The notes under the pieces: generated by a model
The model's input: the letters and a program-made list of their open reading frames with translations, nothing else
The model's database searches: none
Told to the model about the DNA's origin: nothing
Part shown: one piece after another, positions 44,670 to 55,783 of the stretch
Layout: each line of letters starts with the position of its first letter
Position numbering within the stretch: the first letter of the stretch is position 1
Assembly: GCA_012861695.1 (NCBI GenBank)
Contig: JAAOOA010000162.1
Span: 337,501 to 401,500, forward strand
Direction: 5' to 3'
DNA: 64,000 nucleotides
Source of the DNA: Trematomus loennbergii
Taxonomy: Eukaryota; Chordata; Actinopteri; Perciformes; Nototheniidae
Made by a program: the position numbers and the translations under genes

Positions 44670-47600
44670 CTGAGGAGGAGAAAAGACGACAGTGAGCCGG
44701 AGAGCTTCTGATAAAACAGGAGAACGTCACATTTAAAGGTCCCCTATTATACTGTTTTTCATCAATATATATAGGTCTCAGATATATACAAAACATGTCT
44801 CTGAAGTGTTTGGCTCGAAACACCAAACAGATCATTACAGCATCCCATAATCCCCTCTGTTTCAGCCCTGTTTCAAAAGTGCTGATTCTCTGTCTGTTAC
44901 TTTAGATGAAAATAAGGAGCCACTCCCCACGCCCCTCTGAGAGATATTTGGTTAAAAAGAACACAATAGCCGCTTTCACACCAAGTACTTAGCCGTACTT
45001 AGTTCCCAGCACTTAGTTCCCCCATGGAACTAATTACAGATCGCGTTCACACCGGAATAAGTTCCCTGAGGGAAGATTACGCAAATGAGCCGCTGACGTC
45101 ACTTCGTCTTCTTCTGCTTTGGGTTTACTGGCAGGCCGCAAACAACTTCACAGCGTATACTGCCACCCGAAGTCCCCGGCCGGAAGTCCCGGAGTTGGGG
45201 ACTGGCTTCAGTAGAAGCTGCTGGGACTCCAGCAGCTTCTACTGAAGCCTTCCGAGTAAATCGCCAGAAGCGCCGACACCTCCTCATCACTCCACCGCTC
45301 CCATGTTTTTTTTTGTGTTGCCATAAGTTATTCTCTCTCCGGTGGTGCGCGGGGCTAATGCTAATGCTAATAATGCTAATGCCAGCAAATAAAATGGCGG
45401 CTTCAAAAAACTTTTCAGAGTTTTACGGGGCGTGGTTTGCAATTCGCCCAGCCAATCAGAAATTGGTACTTTTTTCTCCCCAGGAAAGTACCACCTCTCT
45501 AGCAGGCACTACAAATGGGGGAAGTAAAAGTTCTCTGAACTAAGTTCTCTTTTTGGTGTGAACGCAAAATTCCAGGAACTATTGGAACTAAATGGGAAAA
45601 GTACGGGTAAAAGTACTCCGGTGTGAACGCGCCTATTGGTGCTCTAGGAGGAGATTCAGGTGATAAGGTATTATTGCATAATAGGTGACCTTTAACAATA
45701 GGCTTAGTATATATATAAAATAAAAAAAGGCTTCTTCTAAACTTACAATTTCTCTTTACGGCTCCTGTTGTCTTCGCTTGACTTCACAAAGACTCCAGCT
45801 TCTCCTCCTCTGGAGAGGAAGGCAAACTCTCCGTCTTTTGAGCTGAAGATCACCCTGAAATCAAGCAAAACAATACATGAAAAACTTAAATACAAAATGT
45901 AATACATTCTTAAAAGGATTCAAAGGCTTCATGTGTCACGCAGCTTCAGCGTAGTTGTTGGCAATGAAAATCTTAAGTCTAAGTCTCCTCCATACTTAAC
46001 AATAGAAGAACAGACATACACATAGAAGCTTTTATTGCTCCAGTCACCACAAGTCTACAGTCTGAATTCTCACTGGATCTGTTCTGGTTTATTCTAGATC
46101 AGGGGTGTCCAAACTACGGCCAAAAAGTATAATGGAATACGGCCCACAATACATTTGATTGATTTGATAACTGAACTTATGAGGCAATATATACCTCTAG
46201 TGAGTGGTCCAGCCCTTCGTATATCTTTCTGTATGTGGCCCTCGGTGAAAAAAGTTTGGACACCCCTGTACTAGATAATCATGTTTTTGTGAGCTTACTT
46301 GGACTGCGTTCCCCGGCCTTGATGCGCATCTTCCTGATGTGGAACTTGCTGCTGCCCCACCAGTCGGACCAGCTGATCATGGATTCCTTCTCCCAGAGCA
46401 GCTTCACGATCATCAGGTCTCCAATGTCCACATCGGTGGTGATGAGGAAGGACAGGGTGGTGTTACTGTCCAGCACTGGCCTGGGGAGGGGAGGGGGAGA
46501 GGAGGGGGGACACTCAATAATCTGCAGCTGGTATTTACCATCATTACTGTTTTGAATCAGAATCAGAATCAGGTTTATTACCAGGTAGGTTGACGCGTAC
46601 GAGGAATTTGACTTGATGTCATGGTGCATATATTAACATCTAAATAAAAAAATTATAAAAGAATACAGATAGCAAACTATTGTTTTGGTACACAATATCT
46701 GTTTTGTACACAATATCATTTTTTTATTACTGCCAAATTTGATTAATTCTTTCTATGTAAATACTGCTATATTTCACTATATTTTTTAAAATATTTTTTT
46801 ATTATAGTTTCTTAAAATAGTTCTCTATCTGTGTTTTGAATTTTTTTCAACCTACCTGTTTTAGCACCTACCGTTTTACAATGTTGTTTTTAAACTATTC
46901 TGTATCTCTTGTATGCATGGTTTTTATGAATCTGTTATTCCATTATGTTTATTTATTGTGTTCCGTTCTTATTAAGTGTTAATGATTATGTAAAGCACTT
47001 TGAATTGCCTCTGTGTCTGAAAATGTGCTCTATAAATAAACGTACCTTACATGGTAATAAACCTGCTTCTGATTTCTAATTCTAAGAAGCGTCACATGTG
47101 CAAAGACTGCAAAGCAACACTGAACATCGAGGTCAAAGGAAACATCAAACTATGCAAATGCTATGTCCAGCAACAAATATCAGCTGATCAGGCATGATTG
47201 TGTTTTGTTTTTCACATAACAATTTCAAATATATAAGTTACGTACAGGACAAAGGGGATGTCCTCCTTCTCTCCGTGGGTGCCGAACAGAGAGATCTTCA
47301 TCGGCTGCTCGTTGAAGCTCATTATGTCCTTACCGAAGAGATGCACCTTCACTTGATAGTGGAAAACTACGAGAGAAGAAACACACAGTTTACACCTCAG
47401 ACACTTTCAGAGCTAAATGTGTTCTCAGCTACCGGCCTTACGTCTCTCATACCACTACAGGGTATATGCAGGAATCCTGAAGTCAAATGTAATACCTTTT
47501 AAGACCTTTTTTAAGACCCTTTCCATACATTTGAAGACCTCATCGCCACTTGGAGTTTTAACCGGTTACATTGGCGACACACTTTACCTCACATTGACTA

Positions 47601-50600
47601 TATACAGTATTGATTGTCCTTCCTCCTTATCTTCCAACCATTTGGACGCAGACTTGCATTTCCCCAACGATGTTTTTTAACAACCGGCGTAAACGGACCT
47701 TCGCGCGCTATCAAGCAGTGAGCGTGCGATGTCCTGTTCAGATGACGTCAAATCCAACGGGATGCCATAAATAAACTACACAGAATCACACTACACACCT
47801 ACGCAATGATTACATTCAGGCAGACTGTAGAATACAACCTCTTTGGACCATTTATATACTTATTGAAAACAAGCTACAAAATGTAATACCTTGGAAAATG
47901 CCATTCAATACTTTTTAATAGCCTTCATTTTCGCTAAATTGATTTATTAACTTTTAATACTTTTTAAGACCCCACGGACACCCTGCACTACTTAAAGTTG
48001 GTGTTATAACTTTAAAAGCCCTTATATAACCTTTTCATCTCCATGTGACTCTCACAGCGCTCAGATTTGTGCTAAATCCTTGTTGGTGACATTCGTACAC
48101 CATTATATATATTTCATATTTACTAAACATGCTAATCTGTGCACAGAAATACTGCAGACAAATTGATCCTAAAATAACGTTTCCATTGTATCACATGCAG
48201 CGGTGTCACGTTACCTTTGCAACTCAAATACCCATGACCTCTTCATCATGTGACCTCCTGAGTTGAACATGTCTACAACATGTGTGAAAGTTGTGAGTAG
48301 ACTGTTAACACCAGCTCTACTAATTCCACCTCACCAATAAGTACAGCTCACACATTGAGGATTACTCCAATGGCATCCATTAACTCAGCGCTCTCTAATC
48401 CTCTTTACACAATATAAACCAACACAACTTCTCCACAGTAGCTCAAAGATTCTCACACCACGATCATGGTGGCCTAAAGAATTCACTACAACGATATTGT
48501 TGTGATATCGTCAGAAAAGTAGAACGTCGAATTCATCTTTAACTGTGATCACTTTTAACTTTTAATGTAGTATTTTGTCTTTTTGATTCACTTGTAATCT
48601 GTTTTTGTTATCTGCCGAGAGACAAAGGATGTACATTTGCCTTTGCTAACCCAAACAACTTATATTACACCGATGTTCATTAAGTTGTACCGTCCTTTTC
48701 AAATATATAAATTGGTTATTGTGCGTTTTACATATTTGTTGGGCAAATACTTCACATGGCTTTGGAGGAAGGAGACAAAGTGACAATGGAAAGACATTTT
48801 AAAAAGCTTCGGAAAATGGAAAAAAAAAAAAGGCCCTGTTTTTACACAATATTGGTATATTTGTTTCGTAAATCAGGATTCATACACTTTTTCACCAATG
48901 ATTTTCAATGACTTTTCAATGACTTCTCCATGACCTTTACCTAATTTTCCATGACCAAAAAAATTACTCTTACCACTGACATTTTTTATTTTAACATAGT
49001 AAGCTGGAAAATAAGGTCTGCATATGAAACATGTTGTGCCTATCTAAAACAAATCAAACAGGCTTACTAGCTTCTACACGCTAAAGCAACTCAAATCTCT
49101 CACCAGCAAAACACCTCGTCAGTTAAATGCCATTTTACGTTTCATTACTATACGATACAGTATTTATTATCATTATAGTATTACTATTTCGGCAATTAGA
49201 TAAAACATAAATTATATTTGATGCAACTTTGGTTACATTTCCATGACTTTTCCAAAACTTTGGGAAAAATATTGTTTTCCATAACTTTTCCAGGGCCTGG
49301 AATTTACATTTTGAATTTCCATGACTTTTCCAGGTTTTTAATGACTGTAGGAACCCTGGTAAATATAACATTTTAAAACATATTTGAATCATAATAATAT
49401 CTACATTTATTTAATAAAAGACGGTAGCGCTTGGCGGTATGAACCAAAAAAGAGAAATCTATATTTTTATGAATACTTTCACATTGATGTCGCGACAATA
49501 TGGTGGTGTTCAGTGCTGCTGCTTTCATCAAATATTTACACAATGAGATTCTTTTAGAAGAGTTGTGTTGATGTAGAAAATGTACCACAATGAAGCCTTT
49601 AAAACTAGGAAAAGACACTTATCAATCCAAAATCTTTAACGTAATCTAGTTTTATATCAGGATACTTGTTTAGATATATTGGGCCTGGTACAAATTATCT
49701 CTTCTATTTTCTTGTACTTCTACAAACGCTTCATCAAATGTTGTCTCTCCGGGTGTTTACCTTTGTAGGGACTCATGTCGCGGGTCTTGAGGAACATCTT
49801 GGCGCTGCGGGTCATGCGGACCTTGTTGATGTTGTAGCCCAGCTTGTTGCAGCGGTTCTTCCTGCAGCTCAGGCACATGCCCTTGTTGAAGGCCTCTCTG
49901 GAGTTGCAGCGGTACGCCATGCTCTGCTGCTGCGTGTTCAGCAGAGAGTCGATGAACAGGTGGATGGAGCGCTCGTGAGAACACTTGACGAGCTGGTCCA
50001 TATCTGCAGCACACCAGAGAGTACAGAAGCTGTGAAACCACTGCGTTTTCCATAATGGCACAGCCAGCCCTACATCACATCATGCTAAACGAGAGAATGT
50101 CTTCCTCATGTGTGGCTTTTATGGCTCTTTACATGTCAGGGCTGACCCAAGAGGCATTTCTCACTTAGTTCTGCATTGCTCAGTTAAAACACGTACAGCT
50201 GCTGGGCTGGAGGACAAACTGTGAATCTCTGGCTGTAGAAAAACATATTTACCTTGCAGACGTGAGAGCGTTTACGATCTCAAAGTGTCTGTTTACGCCG
50301 TGTCAACGTACACAAGCCTATAGAAACTGTTAACAAGTACAGTCTGAACAAATGGTTCTCGTACAGCTGCGATTAGTCCATCAACAGATAAATAACCTCC
50401 AATTATTCTAATAATCCAATCATACATTTATTTTCATCCACTGATTGGCATAAAAGGCTGATCGTAGCTTCTCAAATGTGGAGTTCCCTGCTTTTTTCTC
50501 TTATTTCATAATAAACTAAACATCTGTGGGTTTTGAACTGAAACAAGATGACATTTTAAGACATCACCTTGGACTTTGTGGAAACTGGGATGGACATATT

Positions 50601-52416
50601 TCACAATTTTCTGACAATGTATAGGCCAAAAGATGAATAAAGACAATAACCAATAGTTACAGGCATATGTAGGGGTTCACTTCTGGCCTCTGATGTCTCA
50701 TACCAAACAGGTCTTCTCTGTAAACCCAGCCCAGAGCATCATCTCAAGCAGAGTAAAGTAAGGAACAATGAGAAGTGATGTGAGTACGTACTCTGGAGGC
50801 CCTTGATGCCCGACAGTGCGATGCCCATCAGTGTGTTCTGGATGTCACAGCCCGGCTGGAAAGTGCCTCCGTTGGGGTAAATGTCGATGTGGCCCACGGA
50901 TCTCTGTATGCCGATGCTGCGGTCCGGGGACCCCCTGGTGTTGGTGTGCAGGACGTCCACAAACTGGGCATCGCCTTTGGACAAAATGTTCTGATTGTCT
51001 GCATGCTCGAAGGTGGGACCTGCAGGGTCGAGACCTGGAGACGAGAACAGAGAAAGAGTGGTTAGTGTTGATTCTGCACAGTTCTCCATGAAGAAAGAGT
51101 GCGTAGATACTAGTTGACTCACATAAAAGTCTGTCCTGTTTTTCATTCTTACCCTGTTGCTGTTAAACAACTGAATTCCCCCACGGAGATTAATAGAGGT
51201 CCATTTTTATCTTATCTTATCTTACCTATAAAACTGTACTTTGAAGCATTTTAGTTTTGGGTTTCATTTGGTCTCTCAAATAGTGGGATTGGACCCGCTA
51301 CACTGGCACCGACCGGCCACATGCAGACAATACAGGCCAGGAATGCAGCAGATTACATTTCACTGGTGTGTGTGTTTTTTACGAGCAGGGCCCTGATATT
51401 ACATTACAGTGTTTTATGGTATGTTTGCACGTGTGACATCATTGCCTCAGAGAGAAACTGTGGCTTAGAGCTAAAACACATGGTTGTACACAGCTAAATG
51501 TAAGACCATTTCCAGTTTCTCTGTATGTAGAGGAAGCAGCAGAGCATACGTTGGTTAAAGGGGACATATTCTGCTCATTTTCAAGTTCATATTTGTATTT
51601 AGTGTCTCTCCTGGGACATGTCTCCGTGCTTTAATGTTCAAAAAGCTCTTTATTTTTCTCATACTGCCTGTGCTGCAGCACCTCTTTTCACCCTCTGTCT
51701 GAAACCAGAGCCCAGTCTGCTCTGATTGGTTAGCTGATTGGTCAACACCTTAGAGATGTCCCGCCCCTTAGCCTATCACATACAATGTGTTGGAGCACTA
51801 GCCAATAGAAGCACGATTGTTATAGAAGTAAACAAAGGAGTTCAATAGGGGCGACTCAGGCGGGGGAAAGAAGAAAGTTGGAAGAAACTTTAGGATTTTA
51901 GCCTTTGAAGACCACTCACATGCACAAAAACCTGTATAACACACTAAAGGAAAGGGAAAGGGACTTGATAGGGCCTCTTTAAGATGTCCTCACCTGTTAT
52001 TCTGCTGATTCTATGGCCAGTAAGGTCTCCGGCAATTCCTGCCACATGCGCTCCAAGACTGTACCCCAGCAGATGGAGCCTCTCCCAGGGCAGCTGCAGC
52101 TCTTTCTGAAGGAGAAGGAGAAAGAAACGTGTCAGAGGAACATGTTGATATGTGTTCAAACAGTTCAAAGGTAAACCCCACAGACTTGCGCAAGGCTGTT
52201 CCTGGAAAAGCACTGCAGCACTCTGTATTTTTTAAGTATTAATGGTCCAAAACAAAGAATAGTTTGTACAATTTCGTAGTTTGCCAAAAAAAATTGCAAG
52301 CTTGGAACGCACGTAGACAAACACAGTGAGAGTGTTTATCCCTAAAGCCTCTGTTTGCATTGGTGTCGATCGAACAAAGTCTGCACTCCACTCAATACTC
52401 AGCCTTGTAATGAGAG

Positions 52417-52462
<46 letters not shown>

Positions 52463-52520
52463 CACCACACACACACACACCACACACACACACACCACAC
52501 ACACACACACACAACACACA

Positions 52521-52563
<43 letters not shown>

Positions 52564-54573
52564 GCGTTTAAAATCAGGACCAGTAGGAAAACATTAGAGC
52601 ACTGCTGGTATCAAAAGCATTACATCATCCGATACACATTTGTGACAGATTTGTTGGCTGCTCTCATATCTTTGCTGGCACTAGGGCTTGGCGATATGAT
52701 AAGAGCATCAAATATCACAATATTTTGAAACTAAATACTTGATAGTGATATTGTGGCGATCTTTTAGGCTTACAAGTAGCACAAGTGAGTTGACGACTGA
52801 TGCTTTTACAAAATATTGACATGGATTTTGATAAATAATCATCAGTAATGTGGATAAAATGAGTAATTGGGTGAAAGTAGATCATAGAAAAGGCAAAAGA
52901 AAATCTGGTACATTTATAAAATGACATCACTAACCATCTAAACCAGGAGAAATCAACATTTATGATGTTATAAAATCCAAAAGTCTAGTCTCAAATCAAA
53001 TAAGGATGTAATATTAACATATCGCCCGGGCCTGGCTGTCAGATTATCAAAGAATCTGTCGGACAAGGTGGATAAATTCCACTTTTTGACATGGACCATG
53101 AGCAGTATATGATCCAGTTGTTAGCCAGCAGTGCAACTTTTAGCTGCACTGCTCCCAAACTCTGGAACTCCCTCCCCCTTCACATCCGACAATCTGCCAC
53201 AATCACCACATTCACGTCCCTCCTCAAACCCACCTGATCAGATCAGCCTACACACTGTAGTGCTCCCTATCACCTGTCTCCCCTGAAAACCTGTCCCTGT
53301 CAAAGTGTCCACTTTAATTGTCTTCTCCATGATGGTATGTTGTGTTTTTATCATGTTTCTGTTGCCTCTTAGAATATTCAACACATTGTACGGTGTTCTT
53401 GGGTGTCATGAAAGGCGCCTTGAATAAAATGTATTATTATTATTAGATTAAAACTTTGGACTCACTTGGATCCAGGAGATGAACTTGGCCACGTCGCGGC
53501 CCACCAGCTTGGTGTAGGCGGCGGAGGTCGGGTATGCTGGTTGGCTCGGGTCAGCCAGTCCACCACGATGACGTTGGCGCTGGGCTCGCGCTCGTACAGA
53601 GCAGACACCAGTTTGGGCACCCAGCTCTCAAACATGCCTGTCACCTACAGAAACACACACACACACACATGTTCTAGTGTCAGCTGCAGGGTGGCGTGAC
53701 TTATTGTGGCCTTAGTCCCTCGTTGGTGGCTGTAAGTAACATTACAGAGGAGATGCCTGCAGAGAGAACTCACTGCCCTCAGCGTGAAATGTGAATATAA
53801 TGTTCAGATGCTCATCATTTTCAACTTGGATCAACATTTATGATCAGTTTGTTGTCATTGGCAAGACTCAAATTCTATTTAATGATTATGCAATGCACTG
53901 TTTTTGGGCATTTTCTCAACTGATATTTTTGTGTTATTTCAAAACATCTGTTTCTCTCAGTATCAGTAGCAGATTTTTGAGAAGATATAATCAAAACAGT
54001 GAACCTTATGTTGTGTCATAATGATAAAGATAAAGAATACGAAGACATAGAATGACATATATTTTCTTCTTAACAGGTTTGGTTTGTTATTTCAATGATT
54101 AAATTAACCAGTATGAATGTAAACTTAGTGCATGACTGTAAAAGAGTCAATTCCTCAGTACATTTCCCCCATATTACCATGGTTAATAACATTACCTACA
54201 TGCACATCACACAAATACAGGCTTAACTTACAAATGAGGCACTTATATCACAGACCCACTAAGAAACCTGCAATTTTCGTAAGATTAATTAAGAACTGCT
54301 TGCTGGTGACAACTCCACATGAATTACATTTAGTGTTACATACCGTCCAGCCATGAATCATGATGAAGGTCTGGGTCTCGGGTTTGAATTTACACTCTTT
54401 GATGGTCTCCGGTCTGCCGGGCACGATGTAAACATGTCCTCGTCAGGGATGTCCTTAGTGCGCAGGGAGAACTTGGTCACAATGTCAGTGAAGTCTGTGA
54501 TCCACTCGGTGGTGGCGGGAGCATCGTTCACTGTGCTGTTAACTGTTACAACACACACACATACACACACACA

Positions 54574-54616
<43 letters not shown>

Positions 54617-55568
54617 ACAACATACACACACAAAACACAGGAGATTAGATTATGATGGTATGACAGAAATGTAGAGGATTGCATGCACAAATCAGGGATT
54701 GTCACTAGGATATAATGTACATTTCTAACATTATTATAACACCTTCCAGTTTTATGCACACAAACAACAACCAAGCAACAGTTTAAATAGTTTGGACAGT
54801 TGCACCAGACATAATGACAACAATAAACCTATATTTTCATGCAGATAGATTACCAAACGTTGCTGGTCTTCTTAAACATATAAAGTGACCACTACTAACA
54901 CCAGTATGAGTGTTCCAGTAGAGACATAGAGCATGGCAGTGTCGCCCCCTTTTGTCTCATAAATGCATAAAATGAATTTAACTTTAAAATGTTTTAAATT
55001 CCTAAAGGGATTGAGTCCATTTCCGAAAATAAATCAGGGTTAAAAAAAAACGAATAACATTCTTCCACTGAGACCTGTTTTGTTTTGAGTCTTTGAAAAA
55101 GAATCAGATAACAGCTAATTGGTTTAAAGTGGAGGAATGTCACCACAAAGGGGGTATAAGTCTTTCTGAAATAATTGTTTTGTATTTTAACTTGAACAAA
55201 CAATGCGATTTTGTATGTTAGTGCGTCCTTTTCCTCTGTCCTTTCTCCAGACAAAAGGCCTGCAGCAGTCGGGTCTCTTCATGCATACATGGACCTGAGG
55301 CACTGAAATGGGATGCAGACCTGCAGACTGAGCAGGGTTACTCTCGGTCACATCGAACAGCATGCATTCATTAACCTGCTTATTATTCCTAAAACTACTG
55401 CCGTTGAATCCCATATCAATAACAGGTTATCTCAATAAAAAAAAAACACAACAGTGAGGAGGCTCTTACCAAACTCAGTGGTGGTGAGTTCAGGCTCAGA
55501 AGAAAAAGTTGCAAAGATTTTTCCCAAAATTATCCAAACAGACAAAAAACAGATATTTCTTTTCCCAT
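44618..55568 (-). CDS. lpl-like: lipoprotein-lipase-like secreted lipase (10 exons)
   Basis: Exons in transcription order: 55568-55470, 54542-54344, 53644-53466, 52105-51994, 51034-50792, 50003-49761, 47366-47246, 46480-46299, 45854-45747 and 44669-44618, for about 513 residues once four missing bases are allowed for. A signal peptide is followed by the hydrolase domain with Ser in GYSLGAH, Asp in GLDPAGP and His in KCSHERS. The PLAT domain has [16 protein letters not shown] and [32 protein letters not shown] and SWSDWW are LPL signatures rather than LIPC or LIPG. LPL acts on capillary walls on chylomicron and VLDL triglyceride. Departures from LPL: calcium-site residues replaced (NILSKGD for SRLSPDD), both cysteines of the last disulfide changed to Ser, lid of 25 rather than 22 residues, and an extra C-terminal exon. 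Frame breaks in exons 1, 2, 3 and 8 are probably sequence errors; a pseudogene is the alternative. Confidence 0.8.
44733..45695 (-). mobile_element. TTAAAGGT-ended MITE with nested insertion
   Basis: This reversed copy of the MITE begins TTAAAGGTCCCCTATTAT and ends GCATAATAGGTGACCTTTAA. It lacks most of its left half and is split by the Harbinger-like element at 44967. It lies in the last intron of the lpl-like gene. Confidence 0.8.
44967..45636 (-). mobile_element. Harbinger-like element with SANT/Myb-like remnant (~670 bp)
   Basis: The terminal inverted repeats are GCCGCTTTCACACCAAGTACTT and its partner AAGTACTCCGGTGTGAACGCGCC. On the minus strand about 45290-45230 reads [17 protein letters not shown], typical of the Myb/SANT-like protein of PIF/Harbinger transposons, but the frame soon breaks. 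The target duplication is not clear. Confidence 0.7.
45747..45854 (-). CDS. lpl-like: lpl-like exon 9: end of PLAT domain without the usual cysteines
   Basis: It encodes [17 protein letters not shown] and [17 protein letters not shown]. Human LPL has VIFCS and VFVKC here. It ends in a strong donor, AATT|gtaagt. Without splicing the frame would stop at once (TTG TAA). Confidence 0.85.
46100..46268. mobile_element. hAT-type element, short copy (169 bp)
   Basis: CAGGGGTGTCCAAACTACGGCC and AAAGTTTGGACACCCCTG are the same ends as the element at 15263. Flanks TTCTAGAT and TACTAGAT differ at one of eight bases. It is an internal-deletion derivative, 30 bp past the exon 8 boundary. Confidence 0.8.
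46299..46480 (-). CDS. lpl-like: lpl-like exon 8: Trp loop, apparent 1-base deletion
   Basis: It encodes [57 protein letters not shown]. The last codons need one extra A near 46306-46313 (GAACGCAG for GAAACGCAG) to read GETQSK and stay in phase with exon 9. Confidence 0.8.
46960..47062 (+). repeat. LINE-like tail
   Basis: AAAGCACTTTGAATTGCCTCTGTG and GTGCTCTATAAATAAACGTACCTTAC match, in sense or antisense, the tails at 17219 and 63570. Confidence 0.55.
47246..47366 (-). CDS. lpl-like: lpl-like exon 7: start of PLAT domain
   Basis: It encodes [40 protein letters not shown]. Size and phases are identical to the lipc-like exon 7. Confidence 0.9.
47458..47985. mobile_element. hAT-like element (528 bp)
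   Basis: The ends CAGGGTATATGCAGG and CCACGGACACCCTG are imperfect inverted repeats. Behind them run inverted AATAC.TTTTAAGACC motifs. The flanking direct repeat is only CACTA, so boundaries or superfamily could be slightly off. Confidence 0.6.
48874..49358. mobile_element. hAT-like element (485 bp) with CCATGACTTTTCCA repeats
   Basis: The ends are CAGGATTCATACAC and GTAGGAACCCTG. The interior repeats CCATGACTTTTCC-type text in both orientations. GTAAAT flanks both sides, but a full 8-bp duplication is not evident. Confidence 0.55.
49761..50003 (-). CDS. lpl-like: lpl-like exon 6: catalytic His, hinge
   Basis: It encodes [38 protein letters not shown] and [13 protein letters not shown], very close to LPL. 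The LPL heparin-binding/furin run RAKR is RMTR here. Confidence 0.92.
50792..51034 (-). CDS. lpl-like: lpl-like exon 5: catalytic Asp, altered calcium site, lid start
   Basis: It encodes [40 protein letters not shown] and [11 protein letters not shown], and opens a long lid [19 protein letters not shown]. It is nine bases longer than the lipc-like exon 5. Confidence 0.9.
51131..51224 (+). repeat. retroelement tail ending in (TTATC)n, second copy
   Basis: It is nearly identical to 21458-21550, in intron 4 of the lpl-like gene. Confidence 0.6.
51555..51982 (+). repeat. repeat family 2, full copy
   Basis: It runs from TTAAAGGGGACATATTCTGC to AGGGCCTCTTTAA, so it is bounded by TTAA and short inverted ends, like a MITE. 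This is the best reference copy for the family in the window. Confidence 0.75.
51994..52105 (-). CDS. lpl-like: lpl-like exon 4: catalytic serine
   Basis: It encodes [20 protein letters not shown] with the nucleophile elbow and ends RISRITG|. It is the same length (112 nt) as the lipc-like exon 4. A repeat ends 11 bp past its donor. Confidence 0.9.
52418..52558. repeat. interrupted (CA)n microsatellite
   Basis: CA runs are broken by AACACC units over 140 bp, in intron 3 of the lpl-like gene. Confidence 0.95.
53118..53445 (+). mobile_element. L2-like LINE 3' fragment
   Basis: AGCTGCACTGCTCCCAAACTCTGGAACTCCCTCCCCC and AAAGGCGCCTTGAATAAAATGTATTATTATT match the 3' part of the LINE at 5476, in the opposite orientation. 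It ends about 20 bp from the exon 3 donor. Confidence 0.8.
53466..53644 (-). CDS. lpl-like: lpl-like exon 3, apparent 1-base deletion
   Basis: It encodes [20 protein letters not shown] and [14 protein letters not shown], then, shifted, [20 protein letters not shown]. One base is missing near 53531-53538. Length is 179 against 180 in the lipc-like exon. Confidence 0.78.
54344..54542 (-). CDS. lpl-like: lpl-like exon 2, apparent 1-base deletion
   Basis: It encodes [14 protein letters not shown] and [14 protein letters not shown], then, shifted, [15 protein letters not shown] and FIMIHGWT. A single base is missing near 54427-54437, exactly at the codon expected to be the first disulfide cysteine. 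The exon is 199 nt rather than 200. Confidence 0.75.
54548..54632. repeat. (CA)n microsatellite abutting an lpl-like acceptor
   Basis: An interrupted CA run ends 4 bp before the AG of exon 2. On the transcript it is (TG)n followed by TTGTAACAG. Confidence 0.92.
55470..55568 (-). CDS. lpl-like: lpl-like exon 1: signal peptide, apparent 1-base deletion
   Basis: An ATG at 55566-55568 is followed, one frame over, by the hydrophobic core [17 protein letters not shown] and by EPELTTTEF|. One missing base in a G, A or T run between the ATG and the core would join them. No other upstream ATG is in frame with the core. Confidence 0.65.
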
Positions 55569-55727
55569 ATTAATGAGAAGTTTTTTTTCTAGAATATCCT
55601 GAATGAAAAAAAGTGCTACAAAAATCGTTGTATATCCAAGCGAGTGTTTTAAAGCACAAAAGTGTCAGCAGTTGCGGTTTAGTGTAAAGTTTCTTATGGT
55701 CTGTCACCGTTGCCGCTCCAAGTCATC

Positions 55728-55783
55728 TTTATGGGTGGCTCATTTGAATACTCACACCTCATTGGCTGAGAGTTGGAGGCGGG
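55728..55783 (-). promoter_or_regulatory. lpl-like core promoter: GC box, CCAAT, CATAAAG
   Basis: On the minus strand a GC-rich box (55778-55783), CCAAT (55761-55765), ATTCAAATG (55742-55750) and CCATAAAG (55728-55735) occur in that order, about 160 bp before the ATG. As I recall it, the human LPL promoter has CCAAT, an octamer and CATAAG in the same order. Confidence 0.45.
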
